Assembly (NCBI GenBank): GCA_943735955.1
Contig: OX030955.1
Span: 12,861,383 to 12,925,382, forward strand
Direction of reading: 5' to 3'
From: Piscicola geometra
Lineage: Eukaryota; Annelida; Clitellata; Hirudinida; Piscicolidae
DNA length: 64,000 nucleotides
In this document: piece after piece, positions 31,001-46,000 of the stretch
Layout of the letters: each line of letters opens with the position of its first letter
Numbering within the stretch: position 1 is the first letter of the stretch
Notes under the pieces: model-generated
Seen by the model: only the letters and a program-made list of their open reading frames with translations
Told to the model about the DNA's origin: nothing
The model's database searches: none
Translations under genes and position numbers: made by a program

Positions 31001-34000
31001 GACAACAGTGCCGACTACTGCATCAACAACAGTGCCGACTACTGCATCAACAACAGTGCCGACTACTGCATCGACAACAGTGCCGACTATTGCATCAACT
31101 ACAGTGCCGACTACTGCATCAACAACAGTGCCGACTACTGCATCGACAACAATGCCTACTACTGCATCAACTACAGTGCCAATTACTACATCGACAACAG
31201 TGCCGACTACTGAATCGACAACAGTGCCGAGTACTGCATCAACAACAGTGCCGACTACTGCATCGACAACAGTGCCGGCTATTGCATCAATCACAGTGCC
31301 GACTACTGCATCAAAAACAGTGCCGACCACTGTATCGACAACAATGCCAACTACTGCATCAACAACAGTGCCAATTACAACATCGACAACAGTGCCGACT
31401 ACTGCATCGACAACAGTGCCGACTACTACATCGACAACAGTGCCGACTATTGCATCGACAACAGTGCCGACTACTGCATCGACAACAGTGCTGACTACTG
31501 CATCAACAACAGTGCCGACCACTGCATCGACAACAGTGCCGACTAGTGCATCAACAGTAGTGACGACAACTGCATCGACAACAGTGCCGACTACTGCATC
31601 AACAACAGTGCCGACTACTGCATCAACAACAGTGCCGACAACTGCATCGACAACAGTGCCGACTTCTGCATCGACAACAGTGCCAACTCTTGCATCAACT
31701 ACAGTGCCGACTACTGCATCAACAACACTGCCGACTACTGCATCGACAACAATGCCTACTACTGCATCAACTTCAGTGCCAATTACTACATTGACAACAG
31801 TGCCGACTAATGCATCGACAACAGTGCCGACTATTGCATTAACAACAGTGCCGACAACTGCTTCAACAACAGTGCCGACTACTGCATCGACAACAGTGCC
31901 GACCACTGCATCGACAACAGTGCCGACTACTGCATCGACAACAGTGCCGACCACTGTATCGACAACAATGCCAATTACTGCATCAACTACAGTGCCAATT
32001 ACAACATCGACAACAGTGCCGACTACTGCATCGACAACAGTGCCGACTACTACATCGACAACAGTGCCGACTATTGCATCAACTACAGTGCCGACTACTG
32101 CATCGACAACAGTGCCGACTACTGCATCGACAACAGTGCTGACTACTGCATCAACAACAGTGCCGACCACTGCATCGACAACAGTGCCGACTAGTGCATC
32201 AACAGTAGTGACGACAACTGCATCGACAACAGTGCCGACTACTGCATCAACAACAGTGCCGACTACTGCATCAACAACAGTGCCGACAACTGCATCGACA
32301 ACAGTGCCGACTACTGCATCAAAAACAGTGCCGACTACTGCATCGACAACAGTGCCGACTACTACATCGACAACAGTGCCGACTACTGCATCAACAACAG
32401 TGCCGACTACTGCATCGACAACAGTGCCGACTATTGCATCAACAACAGTGCTGACTACTGCATCGACAACAGTGCCGACTAGTGCATCAACAGCAGTGAC
32501 GACTACTGCATCGACAACAGTGCCGACTACTGCATCAACAACACTGCCGACTACTGCATCGACAACAATGCCTACTACTGCATCAACTTCAGTGCCAATT
32601 ACTACATTGACAACAGTGCCGACTAATGCATCGACAACAGTGCCGACTATTGCATTAACAACAGTGCCGACAACTGCTTCAACAACAGTGCCGACTACTG
32701 CATCGACAACAGTGCCGACCACTGCATCGACAACAGTGCCGACTACTGCATCGACAACAGTGCCGACCACTGTATCGACAACAATGCCAATTACTGCATC
32801 AACTACAGTGCCAATTACAACATCGACAACAGTGCCGACTACTGCATCGACAACAGTGCCGACTACTACATCGACAACAGTGCCGACTATTGCATCAACT
32901 ACAGTGCCGACTACTGCATCGACAACAGTGCCGACTACTGCATCGACAACAGTGCTGACTACTGCATCAACAACAGTGCCGACCACTGCATCGACAACAG
33001 TGCCGACTAGTGCATCAACAGTAGTGACGACAACTGCATCGACAACAGTGCCGACTACTGCATCAACAACAGTGCCGACTACTGCATCAACAACAGTGCC
33101 GACAACTGCATCGACAACAGTGCCGACTACTGCATCAAAAACAGTGCCGACTACTGCATCGACAACAGTGCCGACTCTTGCATCAACTACAGTGCCGACT
33201 ACTGCATCAACAACAGTGCCGACTACTGCATCGACAACAGTGCCGACTATTGCATCAACAACAGTGCTGACTACTGCATCGACAACAGTGCCGACTAGTG
33301 CATCAACAGCAGTGACGACTACTGCATCGACAACAGTGCCGACTACTGCATCAACAACACTGCCGACAACTGCATCGACAACAGTGCCGACCACTGCATC
33401 GACAACAGTGCCGACTACTGCATCAACAACAGTGCCGACTACTGCATCAACAACAGTGCCGACTACTGCATCGACAACAGTGCCGACTATTGCATCAACT
33501 ACAGTGCCGACTACTGCATCAACAACAGTGCCGACTACTGCATCGACAACAATGCCTACTACTGCATCAACTACAGTGCCAATTACTACATCGACAACAG
33601 TGCCGACTACTGAATCGACAACAGTGCCGAGTACTGCATCAACAACAGTGCCGACTACTGCATCGACAACAGTGCCGGCTATTGCATCAATCACAGTGCC
33701 GACTACTGCATCAAAAACAGTGCCGACCACTGTATCGACAACAATGCCAACTACTGCATCAACAACAGTGCCAATTACAACATCGACAACAGTGCCGACT
33801 ACTGCATCGACAACAGTGCCGACTACTACATCGACAACAGTGCCGACTATTGCATCGACAACAGTGCCGACTACTGCATCGACAACAGTGCTGACTACTG
33901 CATCAACAACAGTGCCGACCACTGCATCGACAACAGTGCCGACTAGTGCATCAACAGTAGTGACGACAACTGCATCGACAACAGTGCCGACTACTGCATC

Positions 34001-37000
34001 AACAACAGTGCCGACTACTGCATCAACAACAGTGCCGACAACTGCATCGACAACAGTGCCGACTTCTGCATCGACAACAGTGCCAACTCTTGCATCAACT
34101 ACAGTGCCGACTACTGCATCAACAACACTGCCGACTACTGCATCGACAACAATGCCTACTACTGCATCAACTTCAGTGCCAATTACTACATTGACAACAG
34201 TGCCGACTAATGCATCGACAACAGTGCCGACAATTGCATTAACAACAGTGCCGACAACTGCTTCAACAACAGTGCCGACTACTGCATCGACAACAGTGCC
34301 GACCACTGCATCGACAACAGTGCCGACTACTGCATCGACAACAGTGCCGACTACTGCATCGACAACAGTGCCGACTATTGCATCAACTACAGTGCCGACT
34401 ACTGCCTCAACAACAGTGCCGACTACTGCATCGACAACAGTGCCGACTATTGCATCAACTACAGTGCCGACTACTGCATCAACAACAGTGCCGACTACTG
34501 TATCGACAACAATGCCAACTACTGCATCAACTACAGTGCCAATTACAACATCGACAAAAGTGCCGACTACTGCATCGACAACAGTGCCGACTACTGCATC
34601 GACAACAGTGCCGACTACTGCATCAACAACAGTGCCGACTATTGCATCAACTACAGTGCCAACTACTGCATCGATAACAGTGCCGACTACTGCATCGACA
34701 ACAGTGCTGACTACTGCATCAACAACAGTGCCGACTACTGCATCAACAACAGTGCTGACTACTGCATCAACAACAGTGCCGACCACTGCATCGACAACAG
34801 TGCCGACTAGTGCATCAACAGTAGTGACGACAACTGCATCGACAACAGTGCCGACTACTGCATCAACAACAGTGCCGACTACTGCATCAACAACAGTGCC
34901 GACAACTGCATCGACAACAGTGCCGAGTTCTGCATCGACAACAGTGCCGACTACTGCATCAAAAACAGTGCCGACTACTGCATCGACAACAGTGCCGACT
35001 CTTGCATCAACTACAGTGCCGACTACTGCATCGACAACAGTGCCGACTACTGCATTGACAACAGTGCCGACTATTGCATCAACTACAGTGCCAACTACTG
35101 CATCGATAACAGTGCCGACTACTGCATCGACAACAGTGCTGACTACTGCATCAACAACAGTGCCGACTACTGCCTCAACAACAGTGCCGACTACTGCATC
35201 GACAACAGTGCCGACTATTGCATCAACTACAGTGCCGACTACTGCATCAACAACAGTGCCGACTACTGTATCGACAACAATGCCAACTACTGCATCAACT
35301 ACAGTGCCAATTACAACATCGACAAAAGTGCCGACTACTGCATCGACAACAGTGCCGACTACTGCATCGACAACAGTGCCGACTACTGCATCAACAACAG
35401 TGCCGACTATTGCATCAACTACAGTGCCAACTACTGCATCGATAACAGTGCCGACTACTGCATCGACAACAGTGCTGACTACTGCATCAACAACAGTGCC
35501 GACTACTGCATCAACAACAGTGCTGACTACTGCATCAACAACAGTGCCGACCACTGCATCGACAACAGTGCCGACTAGTGCATCAACAGTAGTGACGACA
35601 ACTGCATCGACAACAGTGCCGACTACTGCATCAACAACAGTGCCGACTACTGCATCAACAACAGTGCCGACAACTGCATCGACAACAGTGCCGACTTCTG
35701 CATCGACAACAGTGCCGACTACTGCATCAAAAACAGTGCCGACTACTGCATCGACAACAGTGCCGACTCTTGCATCAACTACAGTGCCGACTACTGCATC
35801 GACAACAGTGCCGACTACTGCATTGACAACAGTGCCGACTATTGCATCAACTACAGTGCCAACTACTGCATCGATAACAGTGCCGACTACTGCATCGACA
35901 ACAGTGCTGACTACTGCATCAACAACAGTGCCGACTACTGCATCAACAACAGTGCCGACTACTGCATCAACAACAGTGCCGACTACTGCATCGACAACAG
36001 TGCCGACTACTGCATCAACAACAGTGCCGACTCTTGCATCAACTACAGTGCCGACTACTGCATCAACAACAGTGCCGACTACTGCATCGACAACAGTGCC
36101 GACTATTGCATCAACAACAGTGCTGACTACTGCATCGACAACAGTGCCGACTAGTGCATCAACAGCAGTGACGACTACTGCATCGACAACAGTGCCGACT
36201 ACTGCATCAACAACACTGCCGACAACTGCATCGACAACAGTGCCGACCACTGCATCGACAACAGTGCCGACTACTGCATCAACAACAGTGCCGACTACTG
36301 CATCAACAACAGTGCCGACTACTGCATCGACAACAGTGCCGACTATTGCATCAACTACAGTGCCGACTACTGCATCAACAACAGTGCCGACTACTGCATC
36401 GACAACAATGCCTACTACTGCATCAACTACAGTGCCAATTACTACATCGACAACAGTGCCGACTACTGAATCGACAACAGTGCCGAGTACTGCATCAACA
36501 ACAGTGCCGACTACTGCATCGACAACAGTGCCGGCTATTGCATCAATCACAGTGCCGACTACTGCATCAAAAACAGTGCCGACCACTGTATCGACAACAA
36601 TGCCAACTACTGCATCAACAACAGTGCCAATTACAACATCGACAACAGTGCCGACTACTGCATCGACAACAGTGCCGACTACTACATCGACAACAGTGCC
36701 GACTATTGCATCGACAACAGTGCCGACTACTGCATCGACAACAGTGCTGACTACTGCATCAACAACAGTGCCGACCACTGCATCGACAACAGTGCCGACT
36801 AGTGCATCAACAGTAGTGACGACAACTGCATCGACAACAGTGCCGACTACTGCATCAACAACAGTGCCGACTACTGCATCAACAACAGTGCCGACAACTG
36901 CATCGACAACAGTGCCGACTTCTGCATCGACAACAGTGCCAACTCTTGCATCAACTACAGTGCCGACTACTGCATCAACAACACTGCCGACTACTGCATC

Positions 37001-40000
37001 GACAACAATGCCTACTACTGCATCAACTTCAGTGCCAATTACTACATTGACAACAGTGCCGACTAATGCATCGACAACAGTGCCGACTATTGCATTAACA
37101 ACAGTGCCGACAACTGCTTCAACAACAGTGCCGACTACTGCATCGACAACAGTGCCGACCACTGCATCGACAACAGTGCCGACTACTGCATCGACAACAG
37201 TGCCGACTACTGCATCGACAACAGTGCCGACTATTGCATCAACTACAGTGCCGACTACTGCCTCAACAACAGTGCCGACTACTGCATCGACAACAGTGCC
37301 GACTATTGCATCAACTACAGTGCCGACTACTGCATCAACAACAGTGCCGACTACTGTATCGACAACAATGCCAACTACTGCATCAACTACAGTGCCAATT
37401 ACAACATCGACAAAAGTGCCGACTACTGCATCGACAACAGTGCCGACTACTGCATCGACAACAGTGCCGACTACTGCATCAACAACAGTGCCGACTATTG
37501 CATCAACTACAGTGCCAACTACTGCATCGATAACAGTGCCGACTACTGCATCGACAACAGTGCTGACTACTGCATCAACAACAGTGCCGACTACTGCATC
37601 AACAACAGTGCTGACTACTGCATCAACAACAGTGCCGACCACTGCATCGACAACAGTGCCGACTAGTGCATCAACAGTAGTGACGACAACTGCATCGACA
37701 ACAGTGCCGACTACTGCATCAACAACAGTGCCGACTACTGCATCAACAACAGTGCCGACAACTGCATCGACAACAGTGCCGACTTCTGCATCGACAACAG
37801 TGCCGACTACTGCATCAAAAACAGTGCCGACTACTGCATCGACAACAGTGCCGACTCTTGCATCAACTACAGTGCCGACTACTGCATCGACAACAGTGCC
37901 GACTACTGCATTGACAACAGTGCCGACTATTGCATCAACTACAGTGCCAACTACTGCATCGATAACAGTGCCGACTACTGCATCGACAACAGTGCTGACT
38001 ACTGCATCAACAACAGTGCCGACTACTGCATCAACAACAGTGCCGACTACTGCATCAACAACAGTGCCGACTACTGCATCGACAACAGTGCCGACTACTG
38101 CATCAACAACAGTGCCGACTTTTGCATCAACTACAGTGCCAACTACTGCATCGACAACAGTGCCGACTACTGCATCGACAACAGTGCTGACTACTGCATC
38201 AACAACAGTGCCGACTACTGCATCAACAACAGTGCCGACTACTGCATCAACAACAGTGCCGACTACTGCATCGACAACAGTGCCGACTATTGCATCAACT
38301 ACAGTGCCGACTACTGCATCAACAACAGTGCCGACTACTGCATCGACAACAATGCCTACTACTGCATCAACTACAGTGCCAATTACTACATCGACAACAG
38401 TGCCGACTACTGCATCGACAACAGTGCCGAGTACTGCATCAACAACAGTGCCGACTACTGCATCGACAACAGTGCCGACTATTGCATCAATCACAGTGCC
38501 GACTACTGCATCAAAAACAGTGCCGACCACTGTATCGACAACAATGCCAACTACTGCATCAACTACAGTGTCAATTACAACATCGACAACAGTGCCGACT
38601 ACTGCATCGACAACAGTGCCGACTACTACATCGACAACAGTGCCGACTATTGCATCAACTACAGTGCCGACTACTGCATCGACAACAGTGCCGACTACTG
38701 CATCGACAACAGTGCTGACTACTGCATCAACAACAGTGCCGACCACTGCATCGACAACAGTGCCGACTAGTGCATCAACAGTAGTGACGACAACTGCATC
38801 GACAACAGTGCCGACTACTGCATCAACAACAGTGCCGACTACTGCATCAACAACAGTGCCGACAACTGCATCGACAACAGTGCCGACTACTGCATCAAAA
38901 ACAGTGCCGACTACTGCATCGACAACAGTGCCGACTAGTGCATCAACAGTAGTGACGACAACTGCATCGACAACAGTGCCGACTACTGCATCAACAACAG
39001 TGCCGACTACTGCATCAACAACAGTGCCGACAACTGCATCGACAACAGTACCGACTAATGCATCAAAAACAGTGCCGACTACTGCATCGACAACAGTGCC
39101 GACTCTTGCATCAACTACAGTGCCGACTACTGCATCAACAACAGTGCCGACTACTGCATCGACAACAGTGCCGACTACTGCATCGACAACAGTGCCGACT
39201 ATTGCATCAACTACAGTGCCGACTACTGCATCAACAACAGTGCCGACTACTGCATCGACAACAGGGCCGACTACTGCATCGACAACAGTGTCGACTATTG
39301 CATCAAAAACAGTGCCGAGTACTGCATCAACAACAGTGCCGACAACTGCTTCAACAACAGTGCCGACTACTGCATCGACAAAAGTGCCGACCACTGCATC
39401 GACAACAGTGCCGACTACTGCATCAACAGCAGTGACGACTACTGCATCGACAACAGTGCCGACTACTGCATCAACAAAAGTGCCGACTACTGCATCGACA
39501 ACAGTGCCGACTACTGCATCGACAACAGTGCCGACTACTACATCGACAACAGTGCCGACTACTGCATCAACAAAAGTGCCGACTACTGCATCGACAACAG
39601 TGCCGACAACCTCTTCAACAACAGTGCCGACTACTGCATCGACAACAGTCCCAACCACTGCATCGACAACAGTGCCGACCACTGCATCGACAACAGTGCC
39701 GACTAGTGCATCAACAGCAGTGCCGACTACTGCATCAACAACAGTGCCGACTACTGCATCGACAACAATGCCTACTACTGCATCAACTACAGTGCCAATT
39801 ACTACATCGACAACAGTGCCGACAACTGCATCGACAACAGTGCCGACTATTGCATCAACAACAGTGCCGACAACTGTTTCAACAACAGTGCCGACTACTG
39901 CATCGACAACAGTGCCGACCACTGCATCGACAACAGTGCCGACTACTGCATCGACAACAGTGCCGACTACTGCATCGACAACAGTGCCGACAACTGCATC

Positions 40001-43000
40001 AACAACAGTGCCGACTACTGCATCGACAACAGGGCCGACTACTGCATCGACAACAGTGTCGACTATTGCATCAAAAACAGTGCCGAGTACTGCATCAACA
40101 ACAGTGCCGACAACTGCTTCAACAACAGTGCCGACTACTGCATCGACAAAAGTGCCGACCACTGCATCGACAACAGTGCCGACTACTGCATCAACAGCAG
40201 TGACGACTACTGCATCGACAACAGTGCCGACTACTGCATCGACAACAGTGCCGACTACTACATCGACAACAGTGCCGACTACTGCATCAATAAAAGTGCC
40301 GACTACTGCATCGACAACAGTGCCGACTACTGCATCGACAACAGTGCCGACTACTACATCGACAACAGTGCCGACTATTGCATCAACTACAGTGCCGACT
40401 ACTGCATTGACAACAGTGCCGACTACTGCATCGACAGCAGTGCTGACTACTGCATCAACAACAGTGCCGACCACTGCATCGACGACAGTGCCGACTAGTG
40501 CATCAACAGCAGTGACGACTACTGCATCGACAACAGTGCCGACTACTGCATCAACAACAGTGCCGACTACTGCATCAACAACCGTGCCGACAACTGCATC
40601 GACAACAGTGCCGACTTCTGCATCGACAACAGTGCCGACTACTGCATCAACAACAGTGCCGACTACTGCATCGACAACAGGGCCGACTACTGCATCGACA
40701 ACAGTGTCGACTATTGCATCAAAAACAGTGCCGAGTACTGCATCAACAACAGTGCCGACAACTGCTTCAACAACAGTGCCGACTACTGCATCGACAAAAG
40801 TGCCGACCACTGCATCGACAACAGTGCCGACTACTGCATCAACAGCAGTGACGACTACTGCATCGACAACAGTGCCGACTACTGCATCAACAAAAGTGCC
40901 GACTACTGCATCGACAACAGTGCCGACTATTGCATCAACTACAGTGCCGACTACTGCATCAACAACAGTGCCGACTACTGCATCGACAACAATGCCTACT
41001 ACTGCATCAACTACAGTGCCAATTACTACATCGACAACAGTGCCGACTACTGAATCGACAACAGTGCCGAGTACTGCATCAACAACAGTGCCGACTACTG
41101 CATCGACAACAGTGCCGGCTATTGCATCAATCACAGTGCCGACTACTGCATCAAAAACAGTGCCGACCACTGTATCGACAACAATGCCAACTACTGCATC
41201 AACAACAGTGCCAATTACAACATCGACAACAGTGCCGACTACTGCATCGACAACAGTGCCGACTACTACATCGACAACAGTGCCGACTATTGCATCGACA
41301 ACAGTGCCGACTACTGCATCGACAACAGTGCTGACTACTGCATCAACAACAGTGCCGACCACTGCATCGACAACAGTGCCGACTAGTGCATCAACAGTAG
41401 TGACGACAACTGCATCGACAACAGTGCCGACTACTGCATCAACAACAGTGCCGACTACTGCATCAACAACAGTGCCGACAACTGCATCGACAACAGTGCC
41501 GACTTCTGCATCGACAACAGTGCCAACTCTTGCATCAACTACAGTGCCGACTACTGCATCAACAACACTGCCGACTACTGCATCGACAACAATGCCTACT
41601 ACTGCATCAACTTCAGTGCCAATTACTACATTGACAACAGTGCCGACTAATGCATCGACAACAGTGCCGACTATTGCATTAACAACAGTGCCGACAACTG
41701 CTTCAACAACAGTGCCGACTACTGCATCGACAACAGTGCCGACCACTGCATCGACAACAGTGCCGACTACTGCATCGACAACAGTGCCGACTACTGCATC
41801 GACAACAGTGCCGACTATTGCATCAACTACAGTGCCGACTACTGCCTCAACAACAGTGCCGACTACTGCATCGACAACAGTGCCGACTATTGCATCAACT
41901 ACAGTGCCGACTACTGCATCAACAACAGTGCCGACTACTGTATCGACAACAATGCCAACTACTGCATCAACTACAGTGCCAATTACAACATCGACAAAAG
42001 TGCCGACTACTGCATCGACAACAGTGCCGACTACTGCATCGACAACAGTGCCGACTACTGCATCAACAACAGTGCCGACTATTGCATCAACTACAGTGCC
42101 AACTACTGCATCGATAACAGTGCCGACTACTGCATCGACAACAGTGCTGACTACTGCATCAACAACAGTGCCGACTACTGCATCAACAACAGTGCTGACT
42201 ACTGCATCAACAACAGTGCCGACCACTGCATCGACAACAGTGCCGACTAGTGCATCAACAGTAGTGACGACAACTGCATCGACAACAGTGCCGACTACTG
42301 CATCAACAACAGTGCCGACAACTGCATCGACAACAGTGCCGACTTCTGCATCGACAACAGTGCCGACTACTGCATCAAAAACAGTGCCGACTACTGCATC
42401 GACAACAGTGCCGACTCTTGCATCAACTACAGTGCCGACTACTGCATCGACAACAGTGCCGACTACTGCATTGACAACAGTGCCGACTATTGCATCAACT
42501 ACAGTGCCAACTACTGCATCGATAACAGTGCCGACTACTGCATCGACAACAGTGCTGACTACTGCATCAACAACAGTGCCGACTACTGCATCAACAACAG
42601 TGCCGACTACTGCATCAACAACAGTGCCGACTACTGCATCGACAACAGTGCCGACTACTGCATCAACAACAGTGCCGACTTTTGCATCAACTACAGTGCC
42701 AACTACTGCATCGACAACAGTGCCGACTACTGCATCGACAACAGTGCTGACTACTGCATCAACAACAGTGCCGACTACTGCATCAACAACAGTGCCGACT
42801 ACTGCATCAACAACAGTGCCGACTACTGCATCGACAACAGTGCCGACTATTGCATCAACTACAGTGCCGACTACTGCATCAACAACAGTGCCGACTACTG
42901 CATCGACAACAATGCCTACTACTGCATCAACTACAGTGCCAATTACTACATCGACAACAGTGCCGACTACTGCATCGACAACAGTGCCGAGTACTGCATC

Positions 43001-46000
43001 AACAACAGTGCCGACTACTGCATCGACAACAGTGCCGACTATTGCATCAATCACAGTGCCGACTACTGCATCAAAAACAGTGCCGACCACTGTATCGACA
43101 ACAATGCCAACTACTGCATCAACTACAGTGCCAATTACAACATCGACAACAGTGCCGACTACTGCATCGACAACAGTGCCGACTACTACATCGACAACAG
43201 TGCCGACTATTGCATCAACTACAGTGCCGACTACTGCATCGACAACAGTGCCGACTACTGCATCGACAACAGTGCTGAATACTGCATCAACAACAGTGCC
43301 GACCACTGCATCGACAACAGTGCCGACTAGTGCATCAACAGTAGTGACGACAACTGCATCGACAACAGTGCCGACTACTGCATCAACAACAGTGCCGACT
43401 ACTGCATCAACAACAGTGCCGACAACTGCATCGACAACAGTGCCGACTACTGCATCAAAAACAGTGCCGACTACTGCATCGACAACAGTGCTGACTAGTG
43501 CATCAACAGTAGTGACGACAACTGCATCGACAACAGTGCCGACTACTGCATCAACAACAGTGCCGACTACTCCATCAACAACAGTGCCGACAACTGCATC
43601 GACAACAGTACCGACTAATGCATCAAAAACAGTGCCGACTACTGCATCGACAACAGTGCCGACTCTTGCATCAACTACAGTGCCGACTACTGCATCAACA
43701 ACAGTGCCGACTACTGCATCGACAACAGTGCCGACTACTGCATCGACAACAGTGCCGACTATTGCATCAACTACAGTGCCGACTACTGCATCAACAACAG
43801 TGCCGACTACTGCATCGACAACAGGGCCGACTACTGCATCGACAACAGTGTCGACTATTGCATCAAAAACAGTGCCGAGTACTGCATCAACAACAGTGCC
43901 GACAACTGCTTCAACAACAGTGCCGACTACTGCATCGACAAAAGTGCCGACCACTGCATCGACAACAGTGCCGACTACTGCATCAACAGCAGTGACGACT
44001 ACTGCATCGACAACAGTGCCGACTACTGCATCAACAAAAGTGCCGACTACTGCATCGACAACAGTGCCGACTACTGCATCAACAAAAGTGCCGACTACTG
44101 CATCGACAACAGTGCCGACTACTGCATCGACAACAGTGCCGACAACCTCTTCAACAACAGTGCCGACTACTGCATCGACAACAGTCCCAACCACTGCATC
44201 GACAACAGTGCCCACCACTGCATCGACAACAGTGCCGACTAGTGCATCAACAGCAGTGCCGACTACTGCATCAACAACAGTGCCGACTACTGCATCGACA
44301 ACAATGCCTACTACTGCATCAACTACAGTGCCAATTACTACATCGACAACAGTGCCGACAACTGCATCGACAACAGTGCCGACTATTGCATCAACAACAG
44401 TGCCGACAACTGCTTCAACAACAGTGCCGACTACTGCATCGACAACAGTGCCGACCACTGCATCGACAACAGTGCCGACTACTGCATCGACAACAGTGCC
44501 GACTACTGCATCGACAACAGTGCCGACAACTGCATCAACAACAGTGCCGACTACTGCATCGACAACAGGGCCGACTACTGCATCGACAACAGTGTCGACT
44601 ATTGCATCAAAAACAGTGCCGAGTACTGCATCAACAACAGTGCCGACAACTGCTTCAACAACAGTGCCGACTACTGCATCGACAAAAGTGCCGACCACTG
44701 CATCGACAACAGTGCCGACTACTGCATCAACAGCAGTGACGACTACTGCATCGACAACAGTGCCGACTACTGCATCGACAACAGTGCCGACTACTACATC
44801 GACAACAGTGCCGACTACTGCATCAATAAAAGTGCCGACTACTGCATCGACAACAGTGCCGACTACTGCATCGACAACAGTGCCGACTACTACATCGACA
44901 ACAGTGCCGACTATTGCATCAACTACAGTGCCGACTACTGCATCGACAACAGTGCCGACTACTGCATCGACAGCAGTGCTGACTACTGCATCAACAACAG
45001 TGCCGACCACTGCATCGACGACAGTGCCGACTAGTGCATCAACAGCAGTGACGACTACTGCATCGACAACAGTGCCGACTACTGCATCAACAACAGTGCC
45101 GACTACTGCATCAACAACAGTGCCGACAACTGCATCGACAACAGTGCCGACTTCTGCATCGACAACAGTGCCGACTACTGCATCAACAACAGTGCCGACT
45201 ACTGCATCGACAACAGGGCCGACTACTGCATCGACAACAGTGTCGACTATTGCATCAAAAACAGTGCCGAGTACTGCATCAACAACAGTGCCGACAACTG
45301 CTTCAACAACAGTGCCGACTACTGCATCGACAAAAGTGCCGACCACTGCATCGACAACAGTGCCGACTACTGCATCAACAGCAGTGACGACTACTGCATC
45401 GACAACAGTGCCGACTACTGCATCAACAAAAGTGCCGACTACTGCATCGACAACAGTGCCGACTACTGCATCGACAACAGTGCCGACTACTACATCGACA
45501 ACAGTGCCGACTACTGCATCAACAAAAGTGCCGACTACTGCATCGACAACAGTGCCGACTACTGCATCGACAACAGTGCCGACTACTACATCGACAACAG
45601 TGCCGACTATTGAGTCAACTACAGTGCCGACTACTGCATCGACAATAGTGCCGACTACTGCATCGACAGCAGTGCTGACTACTGCATCAACAACAGTGCC
45701 GACCACTGCATCGACAACAGTGCCGACTAGTGCATCAACAGCAGTGACGACTACTGCATCGACAACAGTGCCGACTACTGCATCAACAACAGTGCCGACT
45801 ACTGCATCAACAACAGTGCCGACAACTGCATCGACAACAGTGCCGACTTCTGCATCGACAACAGTGCTGACTACTGCATCAACAACAGTGCCGACTACTG
45901 CATCGACAACAGTGCCGACTATTGCATCAACTACAGTGCCGACTACTGCATCAACAACAGTGCCGACTACTGCATCGACAACAATGCCTACTACTGCATC

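Noticed and set aside
40289..40294. AATAAA polyadenylation-like hexamer (also at 44,825-44,830)
   Set aside because: It is formed by in-frame TCA ATA AAA (Ser-Ile-Lys) within the uninterrupted repeat. No stop codon precedes it, and the second copy is just the 4,536-bp duplicate.
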